Part shown: in pieces, positions 1-5,650 of the stretch | Layout: each line of letters opens with the position of its first letter | Position numbering within the stretch: the stretch's first letter is position 1 | IMG/VR virus record: IMGVR_UViG_3300035698_015177 | Coordinates: 1-32,009 of that record | DNA: 32,009 bases | Origin: a virus | Strand: one strand, 5' to 3' | Notes under the pieces: model-generated | Told to the model about the DNA's origin: nothing | Databases searched by the model: none | The model's input: the letters and a program-made list of their open reading frames with translations, nothing else | Translations under genes and position numbers: made by a program

Positions 1-127
1 ATATTAAAAATGATTACTAAAAATGACCTTGAATTATTGGAGTAATAAATGTGTCAAAATTTTTGTGAGATTTAGCCAGCGTGTTTGTGATAAAAGGTTT
101 AAAAGTGATAAGACGTAATTACGAGGC
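1..127. repeat. 127-bp terminal direct repeat, left copy
   Basis: This stretch is identical, base for base as far as I can read, to the last 127 bases of the window. Bases 5..7 are the stop codon of the gene that is complete at 31536..31889, so the contig closes across this joint. A length of 127 is a usual maximum assembler k-mer, which favours assembly overlap of a circular or permuted genome. A short T7-like terminal redundancy is the alternative. Confidence 0.9.
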
Positions 128-215
128 TAGTATATGTATTTATTTTAACATAATATTTTTAAATGTAAACACTTTTTTTAACTAAATTTAACATGAATAA
201 TAAATATTGGAGAAA
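8..215. other. AT-rich leader without a clear gene
   Basis: No gene of normal size is visible. Two tiny frames each have a GGAG upstream: 10..45 (11 codons) and 49..75 (8 codons). They could be leader peptides or remains of a decayed gene. The stretch contains two GTGATAA direct repeats around 86..111 and long A/T runs. It links the rightward operon that crosses the contig joint to the small gene starting at 216. Confidence 0.4.
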
Positions 216-350
216 ATGAATAATATGTATTACTGCAAAGCATGCTTACCCAAAAAATACAAGAACGTGTACTGGTTAAAGATGACGTATGGTAGATGTT
301 CTAAATGCCAATATTCACATGAGTGTTACAATGTACCGAATATAAAATAA
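216..350 (+). CDS. Small four-cysteine zinc-ribbon-like protein
   Basis: This is a 44-residue frame. It holds two CxxC pairs, at Cys7/Cys10 and Cys28/Cys31, separated by 17 residues, which is the layout of a small zinc ribbon. A fifth Cys is at 37. TTGGAG lies at 207..212, only 3 bases from this ATG. A second ATG at 225 (spacing 12) is equally possible and would remove three residues without touching the cysteines. It is the last gene of the rightward small-gene operon once the contig is closed. Zinc binding is inferred from spacing only; the function is unknown. Such proteins often bind nucleic acid or host proteins. Confidence 0.6.
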   Translation: MNNMYYCKACLPKKYKNVYWLKMTYGRCSKCQYSHECYNVPNIK

Positions 351-519
351 TTTTCTTTCCTCTACCCTCCCCTACTTTGTCAAGGGGCAAATTTATCGCT
401 TTTTTGCCCCCCTCGGCAGGGTAGGGGGGTATTTATCCACAAAATCTGTTGATAAGTATGTTTGTAACTGCATAATATTCTTGTGCATTACTTATTTTAC
501 AGTACAAACAACAGATTGT
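351..519. other. Structured convergent intergenic region with DnaA-box-like palindrome
   Basis: The region lies between the ends of a rightward operon (stop at 350) and a leftward operon (stop at 520). Inner hairpin GGGGCAAA (384..391)/TTTGCCCC (403..410) has an 11-base loop. It sits inside an outer stem pairing about 363..381 with 415..431 (CCCTCC against GGGGGG, one GU pair and a 2-base bulge). Next comes TTATCCACA (433..441), a perfect DnaA-box consensus, in an imperfect palindrome with TGTTGATAA (447..455). A third structure pairs ATCTGTTG (444..451) and TGTTTGTAACTG (459..470) with 500..516. No T-run follows the GC-rich stems, so these are not classical terminators. A bidirectional transcription end, a structured RNA or a secondary origin are the options. 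Confidence 0.55.
378..414. repeat. 37-bp hairpin repeat, copy A
   Basis: This aligns without gaps to 30635..30671, with 27 of 37 positions identical by hand count. Both copies start with TGTCAA, continue into GGGCA and end in TTTTGCCCC, so the stem is conserved while the loop varies. Read on the minus strand, both are a hairpin followed directly by TTGACA. This copy lies just after the small-gene operon that crosses the contig joint; the other lies just before it. Confidence 0.6.
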
Positions 520-816
520 TCATTTATTTACCATTCTATCAAATTTATCTTTAGCTGTTTTATAACTTCTATAAAACCATGCGTATCGCCCGAAATCTTC
601 ATTCCCTGGATATATCTCCATTTCATCTCCATATTTATATTTATTGCTTTTACCAAAAAAGATTTCAGGAACTTTCATTTTTCTTATTTTTACCACCTCG
701 TATACTTTAACGCCTGATGATTTTTTTCGACAATATAAAGCATAGTCCCCTACTCGCTCTTTTTGTGTAAATTCACACCCAATTTTTCTAAAGTTCTCAT
801 TCAGTGTATATAGCAT
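520..816 (-). CDS. Hypothetical 98-aa basic protein
   Basis: This 98-residue soluble protein is the last gene of the leftward replication operon. It is rich in Lys, Arg and Tyr, with no signal peptide or membrane segment. The C-terminal third has YxWFYRSYKTAKDKF, an aromatic and basic stretch. The opposite-strand frame over the same bases starts with TTG and has a Phe/Ile-rich shadow composition, so I prefer this strand. I do not recognise a family. Position next to nuclease and helicase genes suggests a DNA-related or host-takeover role, which is only inference. Confidence 0.6.
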   Translation of the reverse strand: MLYTLNENFRKIGCEFTQKERVGDYALYCRKKSSGVKVYEVVKIRKMKVPEIFFGKSNKYKYGDEMEIYPGNEDFGRYAWFYRSYKTAKDKFDRMVNK

Positions 817-870
817 GTTTTAGACCCGTTTTAGTTTTAGTAGTACGTTTGCATCAATTTCATCTAAAAA

Positions 871-928
871 CGTCTTAAATCTCATTACCACACAATCCTA
901 GACGTGTTTTCAAATAAGATTTAAGACG
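871..928. terminator. Inverted repeat after the VRR-NUC gene, possible leftward terminator
   Basis: CGTCTTAAATCT (871..882) and AGATTTAAGACG (917..928) are a perfect 12-bp inverted repeat. It extends to 16 bp with one mismatch (to 886 and from 913), with a 26-base loop. On the minus strand the second arm is followed by TTTTT, as in an intrinsic terminator. The AT-rich stem makes it weak. The same arm starts a 21-codon frame (820..885, minus) with a distant AGGA; I do not call it as a gene. The repeat may also be a protein-binding site. Confidence 0.4.
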
Positions 929-937
929 AAATATACA

Positions 938-1300
938 TCAATCGTCTCTTAGATAGTTTTCAACCACCCGTATTGCTGCTTCACATCCAAACGCCACCGT
1001 TGCGTAGTAACCATTTCTGTTCAAGTATTCTAGCCAGAATTTTTGGCTATCGCTGACGCTACTCATTTTGCCATCAGAACGCTTAAGTTCGATCCAGAGC
1101 CCGTGGTGACCATTTCTTGGAATAGGTAGGCAAACATCGGGGATCCCAGCTTTTACGCCCATACGCTTAAATTTGGCCCCTTCCCAGGCGTTCCTGAAGC
1201 CACCATTGGGTATGTGAAAGTAAATTATCTTTTTCAGGTCCAAATATTGGCATAAAGCTATTTGCTCTTGATCTTCAGTCGCTGATTTTGTTTTGATCAT
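938..1300 (-). CDS. VRR-NUC family nuclease
   Basis: This 120-residue protein is a small PD-(D/E)xK nuclease of the virus-type replication-repair (VRR-NUC) family. The visible core is GIPD with Asp55, IELK with Glu71 and Lys73, and Gln86 in the following helix; Glu10 near the start fits the first helix. Stand-alone phage VRR-NUC proteins of this size are thought to cut branched or flap DNA during replication and recombination. I chose the ATG at 1300 because AGGAGG lies 7 bases upstream; the open frame continues upstream to 1462 but reads through another gene. It overlaps the end of the preceding small gene by 26 bases. It may serve as the nuclease partner of RecT (6164..6907), but this is inference. 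Confidence 0.85.
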   Translation of the reverse strand: MIKTKSATEDQEQIALCQYLDLKKIIYFHIPNGGFRNAWEGAKFKRMGVKAGIPDVCLPIPRNGHHGLWIELKRSDGKMSSVSDSQKFWLEYLNRNGYYATVAFGCEAAIRVVENYLRDD

Positions 1301-1484
1301 TTTCGACCTCCTGTCTAAGCTTCTTAGAATTTTTCCTTTTAATTTCTTCAAACATCGAATTAATTTTTTCATCCTCATGAAAAGACGGTCGGCTAGATCT
1401 AGTTTTTTTCGATACATTTCCATGGTCCTTAATTTTAATTGCATGACGTCTACAGTAATCAATATATGATATTACATTACACAT
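1275..1484 (-). CDS. Small basic protein coupled to the helicase gene
   Basis: This 69-residue, strongly charged protein starts MCNVISYIDYCRRHAI and continues with a Lys/Arg/Glu-rich helical tail. The ATG at 1484 is set by a perfect AAGGAGG six bases upstream. The start overlaps the last 8 bases of the helicase gene, and the stop lies inside the VRR-NUC start region, so the three genes look translationally coupled. Small helix-rich proteins sit at this place in other phage replication modules. I do not recognise a named family. A helicase- or nuclease-accessory role is inference from context. Confidence 0.7.
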   Translation of the reverse strand: MCNVISYIDYCRRHAIKIKDHGNVSKKTRSSRPSFHEDEKINSMFEEIKRKNSKKLRQEVENDQNKISD

Positions 1485-2754
1485 ACGATACCTCCTTGAA
1501 TGTCTGGGTAGATGCATCAAACAAACACGGTTTTAAACTTCCTGTAAATCCAGACCTATTTTTTGAAATAGTAATATCTGTTGGAATTGGTTTGCCTGGT
1601 ATCATCTCTAAATCTTTTGGTCGATTTAAAAATATCACAACATCTGCGTCTTGCTCAATATTTCCACTATCTCTCAATGAAGATAATTTTGGCGGTCCAG
1701 AATCCTTTTGAGATTCACGGTTTATCTGACTCAAAGCTAAAACTGGTATTTTCAAATTCTTAGCTAGCATCTTTAGCGATCTTGAGATAATCCCTATTTG
1801 CTCATTTCTAGAATTGTAGTCTTTTCGACGTGAACTTGTTTGTATTAAACCAATATGGTCAATAATCACAAAATCAATATCGTAATTCTTTTTGAAATTA
1901 TAAATCTGATTTGTTATATCTGAGATCTCATAGCAGTCGCAATCAATGTAAATCTTGTAGTCAACAAAATTGCTAGTTCCGAGCTTATCGCCCATTTTAT
2001 CAATTTCCGGCTGATGACCACGGTTTAAACCCTCGAAGTTTAATTGCATATCATGAGACATCATTCGCTTGCCGAGCTCGTCATGTGACATCTCTAACGA
2101 GATAATTCCTACTTTGCGTCCAGCCTTCGCCGATTGAACGGCAATCTGAGTCGATAGAGCCGTCTTACCGACCGAAGTGCCTGCCGCTAGGATAATCAGG
2201 CGCCCTCCGTCCAAAAGTCGCAACACGGCGTCCAGATGAGGAATGTTGGACTTCAGGATATCGGGTAATGATTGAGAACATTTGTCAATAGCCGATAAAG
2301 TCATCTCGGTAATCTCTTGCATGTTCTTTTCTTTTCCTGACTCATTAAATTCAAAGTTTTCAATTTGGTCTTTCAGCTTTAAAAAATCATCACCGAAGTT
2401 TTCAATATCTTCGCCAGAGAATGTCATTACTTGATTTACAAGACAGTTCAACAAACTTCTTCTCTTTGATTTTCTCTTAATCATCCTGGCATAGTGACAT
2501 GCATTTGAAATATTGGCATAACCTTCAGTGATAATCTTGACAAGAGATATATCAGCCCCACAGTCAATCAAAGAAACAGCGTCGTAAGGATATCCATTTT
2601 TGTGCTTTTCAATAATAATTGAAAATAGCTCTCTGCTGTTTTTATCAATGAAATCATCTTCAGATACAAGAGATCCAATCTCATCCATATCAGCACCCAA
2701 TAGGATTGCAGCTAACAAAGATTGCTCTATCACAAAATCATTTTCGTCTTCCAT
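1477..2754 (-). CDS. DnaB-like replicative helicase
   Basis: This 425-residue protein has the full DnaB layout: an N-terminal helical DnaB_N-like domain (about 1..100), a linker, and a RecA-type ATPase. Walker A is GTSVGKT at 192..198. SLEM at 219..222 carries the probable catalytic Glu221. Walker B is DFVIIDH with Asp299. SQINRES around 342..348 gives the sensor Gln and arginine-finger-type residues, and RDSGNIEQDAD follows near 361. It should unwind the fork as a hexamer on the lagging strand. AAGGA precedes the ATG. It lies directly downstream of the O-like initiator, the usual initiator-helicase pair. The length is slightly below bacterial DnaB (about 470). Confidence 0.95.
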   Translation of the reverse strand: MEDENDFVIEQSLLAAILLGADMDEIGSLVSEDDFIDKNSRELFSIIIEKHKNGYPYDAVSLIDCGADISLVKIITEGYANISNACHYARMIKRKSKRRSLLNCLVNQVMTFSGEDIENFGDDFLKLKDQIENFEFNESGKEKNMQEITEMTLSAIDKCSQSLPDILKSNIPHLDAVLRLLDGGRLIILAAGTSVGKTALSTQIAVQSAKAGRKVGIISLEMSHDELGKRMMSHDMQLNFEGLNRGHQPEIDKMGDKLGTSNFVDYKIYIDCDCYEISDITNQIYNFKKNYDIDFVIIDHIGLIQTSSRRKDYNSRNEQIGIISRSLKMLAKNLKIPVLALSQINRESQKDSGPPKLSSLRDSGNIEQDADVVIFLNRPKDLEMIPGKPIPTDITISKNRSGFTGSLKPCLFDASTQTFKEVSYV

Positions 2755-2787
2755 TTCAAATTCCTTTTCATTTTAATTTATGTTCAA

Positions 2788-3609
2788 TTAATACACAGGC
2801 TCAAGAATCCCCACAAGACTGTGATATCCATTTGTTGCTTTCTTAATTTCTGGGATCTCATCTTCCCATCTCTGATGTTTAAACCATCTGACGACATGAG
2901 GCATAGCAGCAACAAATTCGTCAGTTCTATTTTTCTTATTTATCCATGCAATCTGCTTTTCCAATGCCAGCAAAATCTCATCAGCCTGGTCGTTGCTCTT
3001 GACCAACTTTTTGAACTGGTCCTTGGCCTGTTTTTTTGAGCCTTTGACGCCCGGGTAGATTTCCCAGATTTGGTCAAACTTCGAGCTGTCTATTTTTTCT
3101 TCCTCTTCCTCTTCAAAAACAAAACCGACTTTATTAGTTTTATATTTAGTTTTAATATATAAGAGTGAATCGTCTTGGGCGGACACTTGTGTCCTACTTG
3201 ACCGGACACATATGTCATTTTTTTTGTCGTATGTGTCCGGGAAAGTGTCACATGTGTCCCCCTTATCTGTATAGTTTTCGTCCATCCACTTGTGCAATAA
3301 AAAATCAAACTTATAGGATGATGTCCCCTCATTTTTGCTAGATTCTATCAATTTGAAGGACCTCAATTCGCTAATATAACGTCGTATTTGTCTTTGTGAA
3401 ATTCCACATTCTTTAGCTAATGTGGCTAACTTTGGATAACACTTTCCGTTACTACCACAATGCTGACTCAAACGTGCAAAAATACATTTAGCTCCAAAAG
3501 ATAATTCTGTTCTAATCATCAACCAATTCGGTATAAAGCTACCTGTAAACATTCCGTAAGGGTTATAAAAGTTACCCTCATTTTGACTATTTATTAGACT
3601 ATTATGCAT
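2788..3609 (-). CDS. Lambda O-like replication initiator with winged helix
   Basis: This 273-residue protein has a winged-helix domain of the HTH_36/phage O type at about 26..105 (FGAKCIFARL, then CGISQRQIRRYISEL as recognition helix). A polar low-complexity linker at about 110..175 includes a run of Glu at 166..171. The C-terminal domain begins FDQIWEIYP at 178, followed by GSKKQAKDQFKKL and later VVRWFKHQRWEDE. That C-terminal signature is common in phage initiators that recruit DnaB-type helicases. GGAG lies 6 bases before the ATG. The DNA encoding the linker holds five copies of an octamer next to AT-rich DNA (3094..3259), as in lambda O, where the origin lies within the gene. Confidence 0.85.
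   Translation of the reverse strand: MHNSLINSQNEGNFYNPYGMFTGSFIPNWLMIRTELSFGAKCIFARLSQHCGSNGKCYPKLATLAKECGISQRQIRRYISELRSFKLIESSKNEGTSSYKFDFLLHKWMDENYTDKGDTCDTFPDTYDKKNDICVRSSRTQVSAQDDSLLYIKTKYKTNKVGFVFEEEEEEKIDSSKFDQIWEIYPGVKGSKKQAKDQFKKLVKSNDQADEILLALEKQIAWINKKNRTDEFVAAMPHVVRWFKHQRWEDEIPEIKKATNGYHSLVGILEPVY
3094..3259. other. Candidate replication origin inside the initiator gene (iterons plus AT-rich region)
   Basis: Five copies of GGACACWW or its complement lie within 79 bases: 3181..3188, 3187..3194 (reverse), 3204..3211, 3231..3238 (reverse) and 3252..3259 (reverse), with a degenerate sixth at 3244..3251. The first two form GGACACTTGTGTCC. CCGGACACATA (3202..3212) and TATGTGTCCGG (3230..3240) form an 11-bp inverted repeat. 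The adjoining 3094..3175 is AT-rich, and its Glu-codon run is a pure purine/pyrimidine tract. In lambda, O binds iterons in its own gene next to an AT-rich unwinding element. The same layout here is what I see; origin activity is inferred. Confidence 0.65.
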
Positions 3610-3644
3610 AGATTACTCCATTATTTGTAAGTTTTTATATCTTA

Positions 3645-3926
3645 TTATTGTGTAAATATTATATAAAGAAGCTCCGTTTTTTCGTAGCTTCGATCAATAT
3701 TTATAAGATTATAATTTTTAAGTTCCTTAAGGTATCGGGATGATTGCTTTTCTCTCAATCCAACCATCCTTGATATTTTAGATAAAGATATGGAACAATC
3801 TTTTTCGTCAGCGCATAATTTCAACAGTACGCCATAAACACATTTTGATCCAAAATAAAGATTTTCTACACATAATAATTCTATAGGAATAGAAATATGT
3901 GAAAAATTTAAAGCGGGTATCGACAT
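3645..3926 (-). CDS. Stand-alone winged-helix protein related to the initiator N-domain
   Basis: This 93-residue protein consists almost wholly of one winged-helix domain. It aligns with residues 26..105 of the neighbouring initiator. Shared features are an IP start, then FGSKCVYGVLLKLC against FGAKCIFARLSQHC, a Ser/Lys-rich turn, VGLREKQSSRYLKEL against CGISQRQIRRYISEL, and LINID against LIESS. It lacks the initiator's linker and helicase-loading C-domain. AAGGAG lies 8 bases before the ATG. It probably binds DNA and could compete at the origin or regulate the operon. It looks like a partial duplication of the initiator; the direction of descent is inference. Confidence 0.75.
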   Translation of the reverse strand: MSIPALNFSHISIPIELLCVENLYFGSKCVYGVLLKLCADEKDCSISLSKISRMVGLREKQSSRYLKELKNYNLINIDRSYEKTELLYIIFTQ

Positions 3927-3954
3927 TTAATATTCTCCTTTGAATGGTACAAAT

Positions 3955-4134
3955 CTATACAATCAGCTTGTTTATTTTTTTAATATGTTTTGATATGTTT
4001 TTAGAAAAATGTGACAATAATTCAGATAATTCATCTGTTGGCTTGCAATATTTAAGCAGCTTATCTTGATAACTCATCAATTCGATTATCTTTTTATAAG
4101 TGCTCTCTAACTCTAAAGAAACATTTCTTTTCAT
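3955..4134 (-). CDS. Small helical protein, first gene of the leftward operon
   Basis: This 59-residue, Lys/Ser-rich, apparently all-helical protein starts MKRNVSLELESTYKKI. I placed the start at 4134 because AGGAG stands 7 bases upstream; the frame extends upstream to 4191 only through the operator region. It has no cysteine pair, signal or membrane segment beyond one Cys at 29. It is the first gene read leftward from the divergent control region, the position of an early regulator or host-takeover protein. I do not recognise a family. It does not look like a CI repressor: it is too short, with no helix-turn-helix signature. Confidence 0.65.
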   Translation of the reverse strand: MKRNVSLELESTYKKIIELMSYQDKLLKYCKPTDELSELLSHFSKNISKHIKKINKLIV

Positions 4135-4242
4135 CACTTTCTCCTTGTGTTTTATGTTCAGAAGAGATAACATATTAACATATGCTATCACGTATAAATA
4201 CTATACATTCAATCAACAGCTTACGCAAGCGGAGTTTAAAAA
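4135..4242. promoter_or_regulatory. Divergent early control region with 24-bp operator palindrome
   Basis: This separates the leftward replication operon from the rightward early operon. GATAACATAT (4166..4175) and ATATGCTATC (4180..4189) form an inverted repeat with one mismatch around a TAAC centre, the size of a Cro/CI-class operator. A rightward promoter may be TTAACA (4175..4180), 18 bases, TACTAT (4199..4204), which would overlap the palindrome. The leftward promoter is not clear by eye. The adjacent Cro/YdaS-like gene (4243..4491) is the obvious ligand. Confidence 0.6.
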
Positions 4243-4491
4243 ATGTCTAACGTTAGAAAAATGAACGAAACATCAATGGATGAACTTAAAAAAGCAGTTA
4301 CTTATTTCGGAAGTCGACGACACATGGCAGCAGCTACTAACCTTGAAATATGCAGAGTAAATCAATTTTTTTGTGGGTTTAGACCAATCCCAGCTAAAAC
4401 TGCAGTAGAGCTTGAGTACCTTTCTAAAGGTAAAATTAAATGTAATAAATTATTAAACTTTCTCCTTGACGAAGAATCATTACGAGAGTAG
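4243..4491 (+). CDS. Cro/YdaS-like DNA-binding regulator
   Basis: This is an 82-residue protein. The segment from about 17 to 67 matches the Cro/YdaS pattern: a helix, FGSRRHMAAATNLEICRVNQF as the helix-turn-helix, then FRPIPAKTAVELEYLSKGKI, where the family typically has 'iP...A..iE..t.G.i'. It should bind the palindrome just upstream as a dimer and turn down early transcription. GGAG precedes the ATG by 9 bases; a second Met at 7 is possible. No CI partner is found on the other strand, so this looks like a timing regulator of a lytic phage rather than half of a lysogeny switch. That reading is inference. Confidence 0.75.
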   Translation: MSNVRKMNETSMDELKKAVTYFGSRRHMAAATNLEICRVNQFFCGFRPIPAKTAVELEYLSKGKIKCNKLLNFLLDEESLRE

Positions 4492-4494
4492 TAT
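4466..4494 (+). promoter_or_regulatory. Sigma70-like promoter for the second rightward early block
   Basis: TTGACG (4466..4471), a 17-base spacer, then TAGTAT (4489..4494). It lies in the end of the Cro-like gene and would start transcripts about 24 bases before the next ATG at 4526. The downstream leader (GTGG, TTAATAAAGGGAGAAA) closely resembles the one after the promoter at 30693..30721. Confidence 0.65.
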
Positions 4495-4525
4495 ATTAAC
4501 TGTGGTTAATAAAGGGAGAAACAAC

Positions 4526-4867
4526 ATGACCAACTTTGAAAACTATCTTGAACAACTAATAGAAATAAAGGGTATAGATTGCTGGCAGGACTGTACGTCC
4601 GAAGAGCAAAAAAACCTCATACAAGACTTGCTTCATGACAATATATTAGATTTGGCTGAAATATGTCTTGAACAATTAGACATCCCATCTTTAATTAAAC
4701 TTAATCTAAACTCAATTCTTAAGAATGACTCAAGTTCACTATTATTTACAAGTGAAATAGCAGATCGTTTAGAAGAAATATGCGGGGATTATGTAGATTT
4801 AGAAATAAAATCATATAATCAGGAAAGATTAGATGTTAATGAATATGACAACGTAATTGGTCTTTAA
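4526..4867 (+). CDS. Acidic hypothetical protein, 113 aa
   Basis: This 113-residue, strongly acidic, leucine-rich protein is probably all-helical. The start at 4526 is set by GGGAGAAA seven bases upstream and by the promoter just before it; the open frame upstream (to 4466) is not preceded by a ribosome site. Sequence marks are CWQDC near 20 and several Glu/Asp-rich helices, with no signal peptide, no membrane segment and no nucleic-acid-binding motif. Small acidic early proteins of phages often act by binding host enzymes or mimicking DNA. That is only a possibility here; no family is recognised. Confidence 0.65.
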   Translation: MTNFENYLEQLIEIKGIDCWQDCTSEEQKNLIQDLLHDNILDLAEICLEQLDIPSLIKLNLNSILKNDSSSLLFTSEIADRLEEICGDYVDLEIKSYNQERLDVNEYDNVIGL

Positions 4868-4891
4868 CTTCAACTTACAAGGATTGTAAAT

Positions 4892-5077
4892 ATGAATACT
4901 GCAAATAGCATAGTAATGGATTTAGTTAATAATGGTATACCACCAAAGACAATAAGCGATTGTGCCGGAGTTTCTCTTAGGTGCATTGAATGTATCATAG
5001 ATGGTAAAACTAAAGAACTAAGCACTAAAAACTTCGATAAAGTTTTGGGATTATACTGTAAATTAATAGGTAAATAA
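4892..5077 (+). CDS. Small helix-turn-helix-like protein, 61 aa
   Basis: The 61-residue product has the rhythm of a small helix-turn-helix domain: NGIPPKTISDCAGVSLRCIE, then IIDGKTKELSTKNFDKVLG, resembling Cro/C1 domains (turn at CAGVS, recognition helix after it). AAGGA lies 11 bases before the ATG, a weak site. It lies within the rightward early operon, two bases upstream of the next ATG. A transcription regulator, possibly for the late operon since no other activator is evident, is a reasonable guess. It could instead be a DNA-binding remnant. Confidence 0.6.
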   Translation: MNTANSIVMDLVNNGIPPKTISDCAGVSLRCIECIIDGKTKELSTKNFDKVLGLYCKLIGK

Positions 5078-5078
5078 A

Positions 5079-5258
5079 ATGAAAGACTACATTAAAGCAA
5101 AGGATAGATTGAAAATAATAAGGGATGGTATAGAAGATGATGATTACATCCATATTAAATCAAGACGTCCTAGATCAAACAACTATAAGTCATTGTGCGA
5201 GCTAGTTGGAGCAATATGCTTCGTAGCTTTGCTTGGTTTAGTAGTTATAGTCTTATAA
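5079..5258 (+). CDS. Small tail-anchored membrane protein, 59 aa
   Basis: This 59-residue protein has a charged N-terminal part (Lys/Arg/Asp-rich, residues 1..37). It ends in one hydrophobic segment, about 43..59 (VGAICFVALLGLVVIVL), that runs to the last residue, so it is probably C-terminally anchored in the inner membrane with the charged part in the cytoplasm. The ATG follows the previous stop by one base, implying translational coupling. It sits among replication/early genes, not in the lysis cassette. Function unknown; membrane attachment of replication or host modification are options. Confidence 0.6.
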   Translation: MKDYIKAKDRLKIIRDGIEDDDYIHIKSRRPRSNNYKSLCELVGAICFVALLGLVVIVL

Positions 5259-5272
5259 AAAAGGAGAAAAAA

Positions 5273-5650
5273 ATGGAAAACAAAAAATTGCTAGATTTAA
5301 TTATAAGTTTAGTGTCTTCTAAAAATGAAAAACATGGTGCTATTGGTAATTATTCAATAGTTAGAACTTATGCAAGCGGCGTTCATATTGGATTCATAGA
5401 AGACGTACAAAGCAATCAGGGTAGAAGCAGAATAACAATAAAAGATTCGCGAAGGATTTGGTATTGGTATGGTGCATTTACATTGTCAAAAATAGCTAAA
5501 GAAGGTGTGAGACATCCTGAAAAACAAAAATTCAGTTGTATAGTTCCTATTCAATATATTGAAGATGTTATCGAAATAATACCGTTAACTTCAGATGTAA
5601 AGAATAATTTATACTCTGTTCCTACGCATGTCGGCGAATATGAAAGATGA
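5273..5650 (+). CDS. Conserved phage protein resembling DUF6948
   Basis: The 125-residue product has the pattern I associate with a widespread small phage family (DUF6948, from memory): YSIVRTYASGVHIGFIED, a short beta hairpin, DSRRIWYWYGAFTLSKIAKEG, then IVPIQYIEDVIEIIPLTSD near the end. The alternating hydrophobic strands suggest a compact beta-rich fold. Its function is not known to me. GGAG lies 8 bases before the ATG at 5273; the frame upstream to 5195 overlaps the membrane-protein gene and is not needed. Its last bases overlap the start of the glycine-rich gene, so the two are probably translated together. Confidence 0.7.
   Translation: MENKKLLDLIISLVSSKNEKHGAIGNYSIVRTYASGVHIGFIEDVQSNQGRSRITIKDSRRIWYWYGAFTLSKIAKEGVRHPEKQKFSCIVPIQYIEDVIEIIPLTSDVKNNLYSVPTHVGEYER

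Noticed and set aside
10-75. Two micro-frames of 11 and 8 codons with GGAG upstream
   Set aside because: Too short to support as genes; noted as possible leader peptides only.
1-127. Attachment site or transposon end
   Set aside because: No integrase or transposase, no inverted ends; the repeat is explained by contig closure or terminal redundancy.
433-455. DnaA-box palindrome as the main replication origin
   Set aside because: Only one perfect box and one near match are seen, and the iteron cluster at 3181..3259 fits a phage origin better; kept as a secondary option.
481-717. Rightward frame of 78 codons opposite the 98-aa gene
   Set aside because: Starts with TTG, has no ribosome site and a Phe/Ile/Tyr-rich composition typical of an antisense shadow; it also crosses the stem structures.
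820-885. 21-codon minus-strand frame within the inverted repeat
   Set aside because: Ribosome site is distant (about 10 bases) and the start lies in the hairpin arm; a terminator explains the sequence as well.
1301-1462. N-terminal extension of the VRR-NUC frame
   Set aside because: It is the shifted shadow of the coupled 69-aa gene; the strong AGGAGG points to the ATG at 1300.
3090-3332. 80-codon minus-strand frame inside the initiator gene
   Set aside because: Lies wholly within the initiator in another frame; open because of the repeated GTGTCC units.
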